Below the pieces are notes generated by a model. That model searched no databases, was not told the origin of the DNA, and saw nothing but the letters and a program-made list of their open reading frames with translations. This document shows, piece after piece, positions 24,861 to 33,312 of a DNA stretch of 64,000 bases. The stretch spans positions 3,946,001 to 4,010,000 of the forward strand of contig CP053680.1 in NCBI GenBank assembly GCA_019623805.1, read 5' to 3'. Each line of letters opens with the position of its first letter. Position 1 is the stretch's first letter. Origin of the DNA: Gammaproteobacteria bacterium (ex Lamellibrachia satsuma). Lineage in GTDB: Bacteria > Pseudomonadota > Gammaproteobacteria > Chromatiales > Chromatiaceae. Made by a program: the position numbers and the translations under genes.

Positions 24861-24924
24861 ACTCTGTTGTTTGCTGTATGACGGCAAGCGGGGCACAAGG
24901 CCCCACTCCTTCAGATCAGCCTGC

Positions 24925-25809
24925 TTAGTTGCAGCTTACGTTGCGGATCGGCGCATAACCCTTCTTCAGGAGAATGCACTGGCCTTTATCACTCTTGACC
25001 CAATCGAGATAGGTTCCGATTTCACCCGTAGGTTCGCCGTTGGTGTACATGAACAGGGGGCGTGCAACCGGGTAGCTGCGGTCGCTGGCGGTTGCGACGC
25101 TGGGGTTGACACAGTCATCGCCAGCTTTCTTGGAGATGCAGGCCATCTTTATGTGATCGGTGGCGTAAGCCAGACCGCTGTAGCCGATGGCACAGGGGGT
25201 CTTTTCGACCAGATCCACCACGTCCTTGGAACCGTGCATGTCCAGGGTGCCCTGACGGAACTTACCCTTCTTACCCAGAACCGCCTTCTTGAAATAGGCG
25301 TAGGTGCCGGAATTGTTCTGGCGGCTGACCACTACGATCTTGTCGCTCTTGCAACCAGGGACTTTCAGGCCGAGGTCAGACCATTTGATGGCATCTCCAC
25401 CACGGCCGTATACGCGCTTCAACTGCTCGAAGGAGAGTGATTTGGCGGGATTGTCATGATGGATATAGACGGCCAGGGCGTCGTAGCCAACCACATGCTC
25501 CACCGGATGCTGCCCCTTTTTCTCGGCTGCCTTCACTTCCTTTGATTTCATCTTGCGGCTGGCGTTGGCGATATCCACGGTGCCGTTGATCATGGCAGCG
25601 ATGCCGGTGCCGGAACCGCCGCCGGAGACCGCGAGCGCCACATCGGGTTTGACCTCGCGGTAGTGCTCGGCCCAGGCCTGAGCCACGTTGACCAGGGTGT
25701 CAGAACCCTTATTCTGAATCACGGTCCGATCGGCTGCAGCGGGCAGGCTCGCCAGCAGGGAGGTGGCGGCAAATGCCAGGGTGAACAGGTTTCTCTTTTT
25801 CATCATCAA
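24925..25809 (-). CDS. pstS: Periplasmic phosphate-binding protein PstS
   Basis: Substrate-binding protein of the Pst importer, 294 aa, with a signal peptide (MMMKKRNLFTLAFAATSLLA, cleavage near PAAA). The phosphate-binding segments are visible: NKGSDTLVNVAQAW (about 33-46), GGGSGTGIAAMINGTVDIA (about 65-83) and SRQNNSGTYAYF (about 160-171). Cys residues at 151, near 205 and near 229/235 probably form disulfides. It is first in the minus-strand Pho operon. A Pho box and -10 lie 94-127 bases upstream. Confidence 0.94.
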   Translation of the reverse strand: MMMKKRNLFTLAFAATSLLASLPAAADRTVIQNKGSDTLVNVAQAWAEHYREVKPDVALAVSGGGSGTGIAAMINGTVDIANASRKMKSKEVKAAEKKGQHPVEHVVGYDALAVYIHHDNPAKSLSFEQLKRVYGRGGDAIKWSDLGLKVPGCKSDKIVVVSRQNNSGTYAYFKKAVLGKKGKFRQGTLDMHGSKDVVDLVEKTPCAIGYSGLAYATDHIKMACISKKAGDDCVNPSVATASDRSYPVARPLFMYTNGEPTGEIGTYLDWVKSDKGQCILLKKGYAPIRNVSCN

Positions 25810-25902
25810 TCCTCTGGTATCGATATTTGAGAAACTTCCAAATGAATTCGGGCCACAAGACTGCCATCCCGCATTCGTTCAGAGGTTCCTTATTGCCCGG
25901 AC

Positions 25903-25936
25903 ACTATATGAAATAATTGTTACCGTAATATGACAG
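25903..25936 (-). promoter_or_regulatory. Pho box and -10 of the pstS promoter
   Basis: On the minus strand CTGTCAT-ATTA-CGGTAAC (25919-25936) matches the Pho box consensus CTGTCAT-AWAT-CTGTCAY: the first half is perfect and the second has 5 of 7. Ten bases further is TATAGT (25903-25908), the -10 spacing expected at PhoB-activated promoters where the Pho box replaces the -35. Confidence 0.75.
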
Positions 25937-26053
25937 TGAGAAACTAATCTGCGGTTGAATGCAAAAAAAATATTGAATTTGGTTGTTTTTCACGGTCTTA
26001 GAACAGATAATTGCCCGAGGGTCCCGTCTGGGACGGGTATCAATAGGAATTTT

Positions 26054-27301
26054 GTGAACGATTTTCTAATGCTGTCGGCACTTCTGGTGCTTTCAGGCGT
26101 ATTTTCGGGCTCGGAAACGGCTTTGGTCTCACTCTCGATGGCGCGAGCCGAGGCCTTATACAATGAGGGAAGACGTGGTGCCCACGCCCTCTATATTCTG
26201 AAAACAGACCCCAGCAGAATGCTGATCACCATCCTGATCGGCAACAATGTAGTCAATATTGCTGCTTCCGCCATGGCCACAGTGATTGCCACCGACCTGT
26301 TCGGTCATACTGGGCCCGGTATTGCTGTGGGTGTTTTGACGGTCCTGATTCTGATTTTTGGTGAGATCACGCCAAAAAGCATCGCTACCCGCTACTCAGA
26401 GACGATCTCGCTGATTGTTGCCCCACTGATGGTCGGTTTCATGCGGCTGATCTACCCGCTTGTCTGGACCTTCCTCCAGTTGACCAATGTGATTCAAGCC
26501 AGTACCAGGGCGAGTGAGGATCCTCTCGTCACCGAGTCTGAAGTCATCACCATGGTGGGACATGGAGAGGAGGAGGGTGTCATCGAGAAGGATGAACGGG
26601 AGATGATCGAGCGGGTCTTCAATTTTAATGACCTGAAGGCTGAGGATGTCATGACACCCAGGCAGCAGGTCTTTCGTCTATATGCAGGGCGTACCCTGAA
26701 GGATGTTCTTCCGGAGATCCTGAAGAATACTTACTCCCGTATCCCGCTTTTTGAGGATGACCCGGATGAGATTGTCGGCCTGGTGATGTTGCGCGAACTT
26801 TTTGAGGCGCTGGCAGCCGGCAAACTGGACATGACGATCAAGGAAATTGCCCATGAGCCCCTGTTTACGCCGGCGAATATTCAACTGGATGAACTGATCC
26901 TGACGCTACGAGGCAAGTCCCGTCATCAGGCCGTAGTGGTTGATGAACACGGCACCATGATCGGCGTTGTGAGTCTGGAGGATCTGCTGGAGGAGCTGGT
27001 TGGTGAGATTTACGACGAGTCCGACGAGCAGCCTGACGAACTGACGGAAATCAACGACGGGCGGGTACTGGTTGATGGTACTACCGAGTTACGTGTGATC
27101 GAAGGGTACTTCGGAATGGAGCTGCCCGGAAAGCCGACAGACACGGCCAACCGCTGGCTGCTGGACCATACTGAACGCATTCCTGATGTCGAGGAGCGAT
27201 TCGAGTTGGACGGCTTGGAGGTAGTGGTGCAGGCTGGTTCGTCGCGGCGTATTCACCAGTTGGCTATACAAAAACTGCAAACGGAAAAAAAAGCCTCCTA
27301 A
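26054..27301 (+). CDS. CNNM/CorC-type membrane protein (DUF21, CBS pair, CorC_HlyC)
   Basis: A 415-aa inner-membrane protein of the CNNM/HlyC-CorC family, implicated in Mg2+ (sometimes Na+ or Co2+) efflux. Order: DUF21 membrane domain (about 1-165, with VFSGSETALVSLSMARAEAL and ILIGNNVVNIAASAMATV), a CBS pair (about 185-310; AEDVMTPRQQVFRL, AVVVDEHGTMIGVVSLEDLLEELVGEIYDE in part), and a C-terminal CorC_HlyC domain (about 330-405). The frame is open upstream to 25955, but GTG 26054 has AGGA 6 bases before it and starts at the family's first helix. Divergent from pstS. The ion is not identifiable from sequence. Confidence 0.88.
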   Translation: MNDFLMLSALLVLSGVFSGSETALVSLSMARAEALYNEGRRGAHALYILKTDPSRMLITILIGNNVVNIAASAMATVIATDLFGHTGPGIAVGVLTVLILIFGEITPKSIATRYSETISLIVAPLMVGFMRLIYPLVWTFLQLTNVIQASTRASEDPLVTESEVITMVGHGEEEGVIEKDEREMIERVFNFNDLKAEDVMTPRQQVFRLYAGRTLKDVLPEILKNTYSRIPLFEDDPDEIVGLVMLRELFEALAAGKLDMTIKEIAHEPLFTPANIQLDELILTLRGKSRHQAVVVDEHGTMIGVVSLEDLLEELVGEIYDESDEQPDELTEINDGRVLVDGTTELRVIEGYFGMELPGKPTDTANRWLLDHTERIPDVEERFELDGLEVVVQAGSSRRIHQLAIQKLQTEKKAS

Positions 27302-27342
27302 TTCACCTGCCAGGCAAATAAGGCTGATAACAGGTTGGGTTC

Positions 27343-27428
27343 GTAGGCGTGAAGCGGTAGCGGATCAGGCAACATACTCGGCACAGCAAACGGCGTTCCA
27401 CCGCTTCTGTAAGCCTGGATCTGCCTAC
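27343..27428. repeat. Pair of inverted REP-like elements
   Basis: GTAGGCGTGAAGCGGTAGCG, then GATCAGGCAA (27343-27372) matches the elements at 6688 and 62169. A partly complementary copy, ACCGCTTCTGTAAGCCTGGA followed by TCTGCCTAC (27400-27428), lies in inverted orientation, a BIME-like pair. It lies between two convergent genes, where it may help transcription stop. Confidence 0.6.
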
Positions 27429-27431
27429 AGA

Positions 27432-29240
27432 TCACTCAGTCTCGACGATCAATGGATCGGCGACGCTCTCCTCGACAAGTTTTGCTATTCGCTTGGCGAA
27501 ATAGTAGATGCGCCTGAGTTTCTCGATGATCTCGACTTCAAGGGTATAGGCTTGTAGGCGATTGGGTTCATCTGCCACCAGTCGAGTGGCTTGATGATTG
27601 GTCGCCGCATCAAACAACTGCTGTACAGTTGTCTTCATCCCGGTGACCTGGTCAGCTCGATTCGTGTCCTGTAGTTTAACGGCTTGCAGCGCAAGTTCGA
27701 CAGCCCGAGATACCTGTGTGTGAAGATGATTCAGCATGCGTTGGGTTTCCGGACTTATCTGTAGATTTTCCTCGAGACGTTTGTAGCCTAAGCCCACTAA
27801 ATCGGTTTCGATGAGGTCAGCGAGATTTTCCAGGTTGTTGATGGTGGACATCAGGTTCAAGACGGTTTCTGTCTGTTGTTGGTTGAGTCTTTCTCCGCTT
27901 AATTTACCCAGATAACCCACTATTTGTTCGTGAAGTACGTCGACCTTGTCGTCCATTTCGCCTATCTCTGCGAGCAGTTTGCGGTCTCCGCCAAGCAGGG
28001 CCGGCATGATCTGATTCAGCATTTCCCTGACCTGCTGTCCTGCACGGCCGATCTCCAGCCTGGCCATATCCAACGCCAGCGTTGGTGTTTCCAGAAGTTC
28101 ATCATCGAGAAAACGGGGACGTGTGATCCGCTCCTCTTCCAAAGGTCTGTCTGGTACGAGTCTCTCCACAAGGCGGCCAAACGCGCCGATGAAACCGATA
28201 AAGATAAGCGTGTTGGCAATATTAAAGATGGTGTGGGCGTTTGCGATTTGGCGAGGTGTATCAGCAGCCAGTTTTGCCGTGCCTGTCAGTTCGTTGGAAG
28301 TGGGGGAGATAAGCAGAACCAGGTCGGCCAGATAGTCGATGAATGCAACCCAGAGCAGGACGCCCGCAATGTTGAAGATGACATGTACCAGAGCTGCGCG
28401 TATTGCTTCGCGTTTCTTGCCGATTGATGCAAGCATGGCTGTAACACAGGTACCGATGTTGGCTCCAAAGGCCAGTGCAATGCCTGCAGGCAGAGTGATG
28501 AATCCCTGACTTGCCATCACGATGACGATACCCGTTGTGGCTGAAGAAGACTGGATCAGTGCGGTGAAGACGGCTGCAATCAGAATGCCAATCAGCGGGT
28601 TTGCCATCGTTGCCATAAGATCGAGAAAAGGTTGATAACTGCGCAGGGGGAACATTGCGTCGCTCATCAGGCTCATGCCGAAAAAGATGAGGCCCAACCC
28701 CAGCAGCATATTGCCGTAGTGGCGGATCTTGTCCTGTTTGGAGAAGAACCACGCGCCAAAACCAAAGGCAACCATCAACAGCGCGTATTTGGTAACCTTG
28801 AAGGCGACGATCTGGGCGGTGATAGTAGTGCCGACATTGGCGCCCATGATGACACCGATCGACTGGGCCATCGACATCAGTCCGGCCGAGATAAAGCCCA
28901 CCACCAGCACGGTTGTTACTGAGGATGATTGGATTATTGCGGTAACGAACGCACCTGTCAGAGCACCCATGAATCGATTTGTGGTCAGCCGGGCGAGTAC
29001 GACCTTCATACGTTCACCAGCAACCAATTTCAGTGATCCGGCCATCTGTTCCATGCCAAACAGAAAGAGTGCAAGCCCACCTAGCAGACGGATGGACATG
29101 TCCCACCAGTTCGGTTCGGTGAGGAGATCATTGGCGGCAAAAGCCGGTATAAAGAGGATCAGGAGCAGCAGTCCCACCCCGAGTTGTTGGATGCTGTTTG
29201 GTTCAAACAGCCAACTGGAAAGGGGTCTGGTAAATTTCAT
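27432..29240 (-). CDS. Na/Pi cotransporter family protein with C-terminal PhoU-like domain
   Basis: A 602-aa membrane protein of the NptA/YjbB type that moves phosphate with sodium. The membrane part (about 20-370) has the two inverted repeats with the QSSSVTTVLVVGF and QSSSATTGIVIV motifs that form the transport site. Residues about 400-590 are a PhoU-like helical domain (VDVLHEQIVGYLGKL; MSTINNLENLADLIETDLVGLG). Such fusions are common in bacteria; direction (uptake or export) is uncertain, since E. coli YjbB exports phosphate. Its start overlaps the end of the universal stress protein by four bases. It is last in a run with ppk, and its sodium dependence fits the presence of OadGAB. Confidence 0.88.
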   Translation of the reverse strand: MKFTRPLSSWLFEPNSIQQLGVGLLLLILFIPAFAANDLLTEPNWWDMSIRLLGGLALFLFGMEQMAGSLKLVAGERMKVVLARLTTNRFMGALTGAFVTAIIQSSSVTTVLVVGFISAGLMSMAQSIGVIMGANVGTTITAQIVAFKVTKYALLMVAFGFGAWFFSKQDKIRHYGNMLLGLGLIFFGMSLMSDAMFPLRSYQPFLDLMATMANPLIGILIAAVFTALIQSSSATTGIVIVMASQGFITLPAGIALAFGANIGTCVTAMLASIGKKREAIRAALVHVIFNIAGVLLWVAFIDYLADLVLLISPTSNELTGTAKLAADTPRQIANAHTIFNIANTLIFIGFIGAFGRLVERLVPDRPLEEERITRPRFLDDELLETPTLALDMARLEIGRAGQQVREMLNQIMPALLGGDRKLLAEIGEMDDKVDVLHEQIVGYLGKLSGERLNQQQTETVLNLMSTINNLENLADLIETDLVGLGYKRLEENLQISPETQRMLNHLHTQVSRAVELALQAVKLQDTNRADQVTGMKTTVQQLFDAATNHQATRLVADEPNRLQAYTLEVEIIEKLRRIYYFAKRIAKLVEESVADPLIVETE

Positions 29241-29719
29241 TCTTTGACGATTGTGACCGGGATAGGACAGAGTTTAATGACCTGTTCGGCCTTTGAGCCC
29301 ATGAGAATGTTTTTGAGCCCACTGCGGCCTTTGTTTCCCATGACCAGCAGTTGAGGTTGAAGCTTTTCGACCACCTGAAGAATCTTGGTGACTGTCAGGC
29401 CGGATACCAACATGACATCAGCTTTTTTGATCGTGCTTTTGAGTTCCGGGTTCTCTTTAATGAGTTTGGCCAGGAACTCATCCATCATCTCTTCAGCAAT
29501 CTCTTCCAGGCGCTTGAGGATCTTTTTCCCTCCCTTGATCTTCTTGGGTGCATAGTAGCCAGGAGAGCTTGCCAAATCGTGTACCACATGCAGGATGGTG
29601 AGATTGGTACCGATGCACTTAGACATATTCGCCGCATATTTCAAGGCGGCCATTGCGTGGGGAGAGAAGTCGATGGCGACCAGAACATTCTGTCGCATTT
29701 TGTCCTGTGATTCAGCCAT
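29237..29719 (-). CDS. Universal stress protein (UspA family)
   Basis: A 160-aa single-domain Usp. It begins QNVLVAIDFSPHAMAALKYA and ends with the ATP-binding pattern G-2x-G-9x-G-S (GNKGRSGLKNILMGSKAEQVI), then CPIPVTIVKE. A Lys-rich helix (about 60-80) and coiled segment lie in the middle. It is placed between ppk (4 bases upstream) and the Na/Pi transporter (overlap), so it should be co-expressed with polyphosphate synthesis, perhaps as an ATP-level sensor; that role is inference. Confidence 0.9.
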   Translation of the reverse strand: MAESQDKMRQNVLVAIDFSPHAMAALKYAANMSKCIGTNLTILHVVHDLASSPGYYAPKKIKGGKKILKRLEEIAEEMMDEFLAKLIKENPELKSTIKKADVMLVSGLTVTKILQVVEKLQPQLLVMGNKGRSGLKNILMGSKAEQVIKLCPIPVTIVKE

Positions 29720-29723
29720 GAGG

Positions 29724-31949
29724 TTAACTGTTTTTCAGTCGATACTGAAAATGATTCACAAGTTTTTCACGCATCCGTTTCTCTTTGTGTCTCTTTGCTG
29801 CCGCAAGGCGGCGTTTGGCAACTCCGATAAGGGTTTCCTGAGCATTGAGTGATTTTTCGTTGTCGGCAGGCTTGCGCTGTACATAGTTGCCGTCGGCCAG
29901 CATGTCCCAGGCGGAACGCTGGTCACTGAGCTGCACATCAAGGATCAGCCTTAACTCCTGTCGCAGGGCGGAGGCCTCAACGGGAATCAGTACCTCCACC
30001 CGACTCTCAAGATTACGGTGCATGAGATCTGCAGAGCCGATGAAGTACTCTTCGTTGCCGCCATTTTGGAAATAGGTGATTCGTGAATGTTCCAGAAAAC
30101 GTCCCACTATGCTGATCACTTTGGCTGATTCGCTCAGTCCCGGAATACCGGGCCTCAGTCTGCAAGTGTTGCGTACAATGAGGTCAACCCTTACACCCGT
30201 TGTGGTTGCTTTATAGAGGGCTTTGACGATGTCGGCGTCCTCCAGGGCATTCATCTTCATCTGGATCAGCCCCGGCTGCTCTGCCGAGTGCAGGCTGGTT
30301 TCCCGGTCGATCTTTTTCAACAACATCTTTTTCAGGGAGTAGGGGGCGGCGAGGATCTTGCGGTAACTCGGAGGTGGGGAGTAACCAGTAAGGTAGTTGA
30401 AAAGTTCCGTGAGGTCCTGGCCTACATCCTTGTCGCAGCCAAGAACACCCAGATCGGTATAGAGGCGCGCAGTGCCGGCATGGTAGTTGCCGGTGCCAAC
30501 GTGGTAGTAGCGGCGCAGTTTTGCGTAGTCACGCCGCACAACCAGGATCAATTTACTGTGGGTCTTCAGACCGATGACGCCGTAGGTGACGTGAATGCCT
30601 GCCTGCTCAAGCCGACGGGCCCAGCGGATATTGGCAGCCTCATCGAAGCGGGCCATGAGCTCGACCAGTACAGCCACCTGTTTACCGTTGCGGGCGGCCT
30701 GAATCAAGGAGTTGAGAATGTTTCCCTCTCCAGAGGTGCGGTAGAGGGTCATTTTGATCGCCAGGACCTTGGGGTCTTCTGCTGCATTCCTCAGGAACCG
30801 CTCAACTGTAGTGTTGAATGATTCGTAGGGGTGTTGCAGCAGTAACGGCCCCTGGTCACGAATGATGTGAAAGATGTTTCGCCGGTCATGGGCAAGCTGT
30901 GGATGATCCACCACGTGGTGTGGAGGATCCCTTAGATCGGGGATGTTTAGCGATGCCAGCTCAAAGAGATCCCGGGTGGCAATCATACTGTCGATCTCAA
31001 AGACGTCCTGCTCCTCGTCCAGCCCCAGTTCTGCGGCCAGCATTCCCCTATGGGTCGGGTTCATGCCCTTGGAGACTTCGAGGCGAACAATGGGGGCAAA
31101 ATGGCGTTCTCGCAGCTCTATCTCGATCATCTCCAGCAGATCGCTGGCAACCTCTTCATCCCGCTCTACATTGGCGTTGCGGGTGATACGGAAAGATTCA
31201 CAAGACTCGATCTCCATCCCCGGAAACAGCATGTCGAGGTTGTTCGCTACCAGATCGTCCAGGGTTATGAAAGTGTGTTGTTCATCAACCTGAATCATTC
31301 GCGGTGATACCTTTTTACCCACCGGCACTTTGATACGTGCCATATAGAGTTCATGTCCGCCGGGAAAACGCAGTGTTACCAGAAGGTTGAGGGTGAGGTT
31401 GGAGATAAAAGGGAAAGGGTGGCTTGGATCCATCGCCAACGGGGTCAGCATGGGAAAAATATTCTGCCGAAAATGCTCCCGCAGCTTCGCCTGTTGTGAG
31501 CTGTCGAGCGCCTTATAGGTGGTGATCAGAATATTGTTTTCGGCTAGCAGGCCGTTGACTTCAATATACATGCGCTGCCGCTCAACCTGCATCTCCCGGA
31601 TGACTTCCAGGCACTCATTCAGTTGTTCGGCAGGCGCTCTGCCGTCCACGCTGGGTTTGGTGACACCTGCTGCAATCTGTTGTTTCAGACCGCCGACACG
31701 TTTCATGAAAAACTCATCAAGGTTGCTGCTGACGATGGCAAGAAATTTGACCCGCTCCAACAGCGGGGTGCGTGGATCGTCGGCTTCGTGAAGCACCCGG
31801 CGGTTGAATGAAAGCCAGGTCAACTCCCGGTTCAGATAGAGCCCTGGCTGGTCGAGATTGGCGTCGTCGATAGTCGCTGCGGCGTCATTGTCAGCGGAAA
31901 TCGCCTGAAGAAGATGCTGTTTGATTTGAGACATATCGGGTGCGTGCAA
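29724..31949 (-). CDS. ppk: Polyphosphate kinase 1
   Basis: Reversible transfer of the ATP gamma-phosphate to polyphosphate chains. The 741-aa protein has the N-terminal domain opening LYLNRELTWLSFNRRVL (about 32-48), the head domain, and two C-terminal phospholipase D-like domains. The autophosphorylated His is in GLKTHSKLILVVRR (about residue 464), and the second conserved block is FIGSADLMHRNLESRVEVL (about 657-675). A roughly 50-residue basic tail (KRRLAAAKRHKEKRMREK in part) extends past the usual end. It is third in the run 2PGK, mutase homologue, ppk, usp, Na/Pi. No Pho box was found directly upstream. Confidence 0.96.
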   Translation of the reverse strand: MHAPDMSQIKQHLLQAISADNDAAATIDDANLDQPGLYLNRELTWLSFNRRVLHEADDPRTPLLERVKFLAIVSSNLDEFFMKRVGGLKQQIAAGVTKPSVDGRAPAEQLNECLEVIREMQVERQRMYIEVNGLLAENNILITTYKALDSSQQAKLREHFRQNIFPMLTPLAMDPSHPFPFISNLTLNLLVTLRFPGGHELYMARIKVPVGKKVSPRMIQVDEQHTFITLDDLVANNLDMLFPGMEIESCESFRITRNANVERDEEVASDLLEMIEIELRERHFAPIVRLEVSKGMNPTHRGMLAAELGLDEEQDVFEIDSMIATRDLFELASLNIPDLRDPPHHVVDHPQLAHDRRNIFHIIRDQGPLLLQHPYESFNTTVERFLRNAAEDPKVLAIKMTLYRTSGEGNILNSLIQAARNGKQVAVLVELMARFDEAANIRWARRLEQAGIHVTYGVIGLKTHSKLILVVRRDYAKLRRYYHVGTGNYHAGTARLYTDLGVLGCDKDVGQDLTELFNYLTGYSPPPSYRKILAAPYSLKKMLLKKIDRETSLHSAEQPGLIQMKMNALEDADIVKALYKATTTGVRVDLIVRNTCRLRPGIPGLSESAKVISIVGRFLEHSRITYFQNGGNEEYFIGSADLMHRNLESRVEVLIPVEASALRQELRLILDVQLSDQRSAWDMLADGNYVQRKPADNEKSLNAQETLIGVAKRRLAAAKRHKEKRMREKLVNHFQYRLKNS

Positions 31950-32038
31950 TGGTATGTTTGATTAATCAGCTACCCGCTAGTATAGCTTCAAGTCAGTGGT
32001 CGTGGAGAAAGCAAAAACGCTGCGAAATGGCAGACGGG

Positions 32039-33310
32039 TCAGAAATAGAAACGGACTTCGTTTGAACGGAGATTGTGCATGACATTCATCTGGTCGAGGA
32101 GGGTGGCCAGAAAGGCGGTAGCCGTGATCCTGCCCAGCCCGCCTTGCGCGCATTCCCTCTCTCCAAATCGGGTCACACCATCGACTCGCCCATGAGACGA
32201 GCTTATCAGTGCCGGTAGTGGGTCACCTGTGTGCCTGCCACTGTTACTGTCAGTTGAGTGATCGCCGGTAATTCCAATCACGATCTCTTCATCCAACAGC
32301 GGGGAAAGAGATCTGTCGACACGCTCGATCATCTTCATTTTTCCAACGGGATCCAGGTCATGAGAGCAGATGTCAGGCCCCTTGATATGTAGAAATACCA
32401 AGTCGTACTCTCTTAGCGCTTTCAGCGTGCACTCCACCTTGGCGTCTATGTCGGTATCCGGGAGCGAGGAGAAACGGTCATCACGTAACGTCTGGTACCC
32501 CAGTAGGTTGGCCAATCCCAGAATGGTCTCTTCACCCGCAATTACTGCCGCATTAAGGCCCAAATGCTTGACCAGCGATGGCAGGGCGGAAACGGTACCC
32601 GGGCTTCTGCAGATGATGCCGTTGGCCACCGGTTTGTTCTCTTCACGGCGCTGATTGTTGACCGGGTGGTTGTCGAGGATCTCGAATGCCTGCTCAGTAA
32701 AGCGGTTGATCGCTCCGGCTGTGATGACAGCAACGCTATCCGTTGGATCAAGGGCTTCGCAGTGGCGGAGTCCGAGAGACTCATAGCGGTGGCCGGAATC
32801 AGTGTCGGAAATCCGGGAAGAGAAGATCTGTCCGGTAAGTTTCAGTACAGCCCGATGCTGGGTTGCCGGATGTAAAATGGCGGTGATTCCATTGCCCAGG
32901 TCAAGGTTACCCAGTGCGGCGGCAAGTTCATCAGTCCCTGATTGAATACGGCCAGCGCGGCGGTCCAGAATATCAAAGCCACCGGAATGCCTGGAAAGCG
33001 TGGCGAAGTTACACCGCAGCAGCAGGTCGCCTGGCTGACTGGATAAACCTATGCCGGCCGCCTCTACCGGTCCGCGTGAGAGTCTTATGGCTTCTGCGAC
33101 GGGCAGACCGAGCAACAGACTTGTGCCGGTATGAGTGCCGACCGGCAAGCCAGGTAAAAGCGGGTCGACCAGGCTGCATTGACCGGACGCAAGTAGCTGG
33201 TCCATATTGGGGGTAGCAGACTGCTCCAGCGGCGTATGGTTGCCGAAGGCGGGAATAGGGCGGTCACCAACGCCGTCCAGTATGATCATCAAACCTTTGT
33301 ATTGCCGCAC
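32039..33310 (-). CDS. Archaeal-type phosphoglycerate mutase homologue (alkaline phosphatase superfamily)
   Basis: 423 aa, resembling cofactor-independent phosphoglycerate mutase of the archaeal ApgM type. Metal-binding motifs are present: IILDGVGDRP (9-18), FLHIKGPDICSHD (about 310-322) and ITGDHSTDSN with GRHTGDPLP (about 350-370). The nucleophile region reads PVGTHTGTSLL, where ApgM proteins have P-G-S-D-T-x-H; a Thr stands in place of Ser and His in place of Asp by my alignment. So it may be a mutase with a Thr nucleophile or a related phosphatase or transferase. The start is GTG at 33310, two bases after the 2PGK stop. Coupling with 2PGK suggests bisphosphoglycerate chemistry. Confidence 0.75.
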   Translation of the reverse strand: MRQYKGLMIILDGVGDRPIPAFGNHTPLEQSATPNMDQLLASGQCSLVDPLLPGLPVGTHTGTSLLLGLPVAEAIRLSRGPVEAAGIGLSSQPGDLLLRCNFATLSRHSGGFDILDRRAGRIQSGTDELAAALGNLDLGNGITAILHPATQHRAVLKLTGQIFSSRISDTDSGHRYESLGLRHCEALDPTDSVAVITAGAINRFTEQAFEILDNHPVNNQRREENKPVANGIICRSPGTVSALPSLVKHLGLNAAVIAGEETILGLANLLGYQTLRDDRFSSLPDTDIDAKVECTLKALREYDLVFLHIKGPDICSHDLDPVGKMKMIERVDRSLSPLLDEEIVIGITGDHSTDSNSGRHTGDPLPALISSSHGRVDGVTRFGERECAQGGLGRITATAFLATLLDQMNVMHNLRSNEVRFYF

Positions 33311-33312
33311 GT

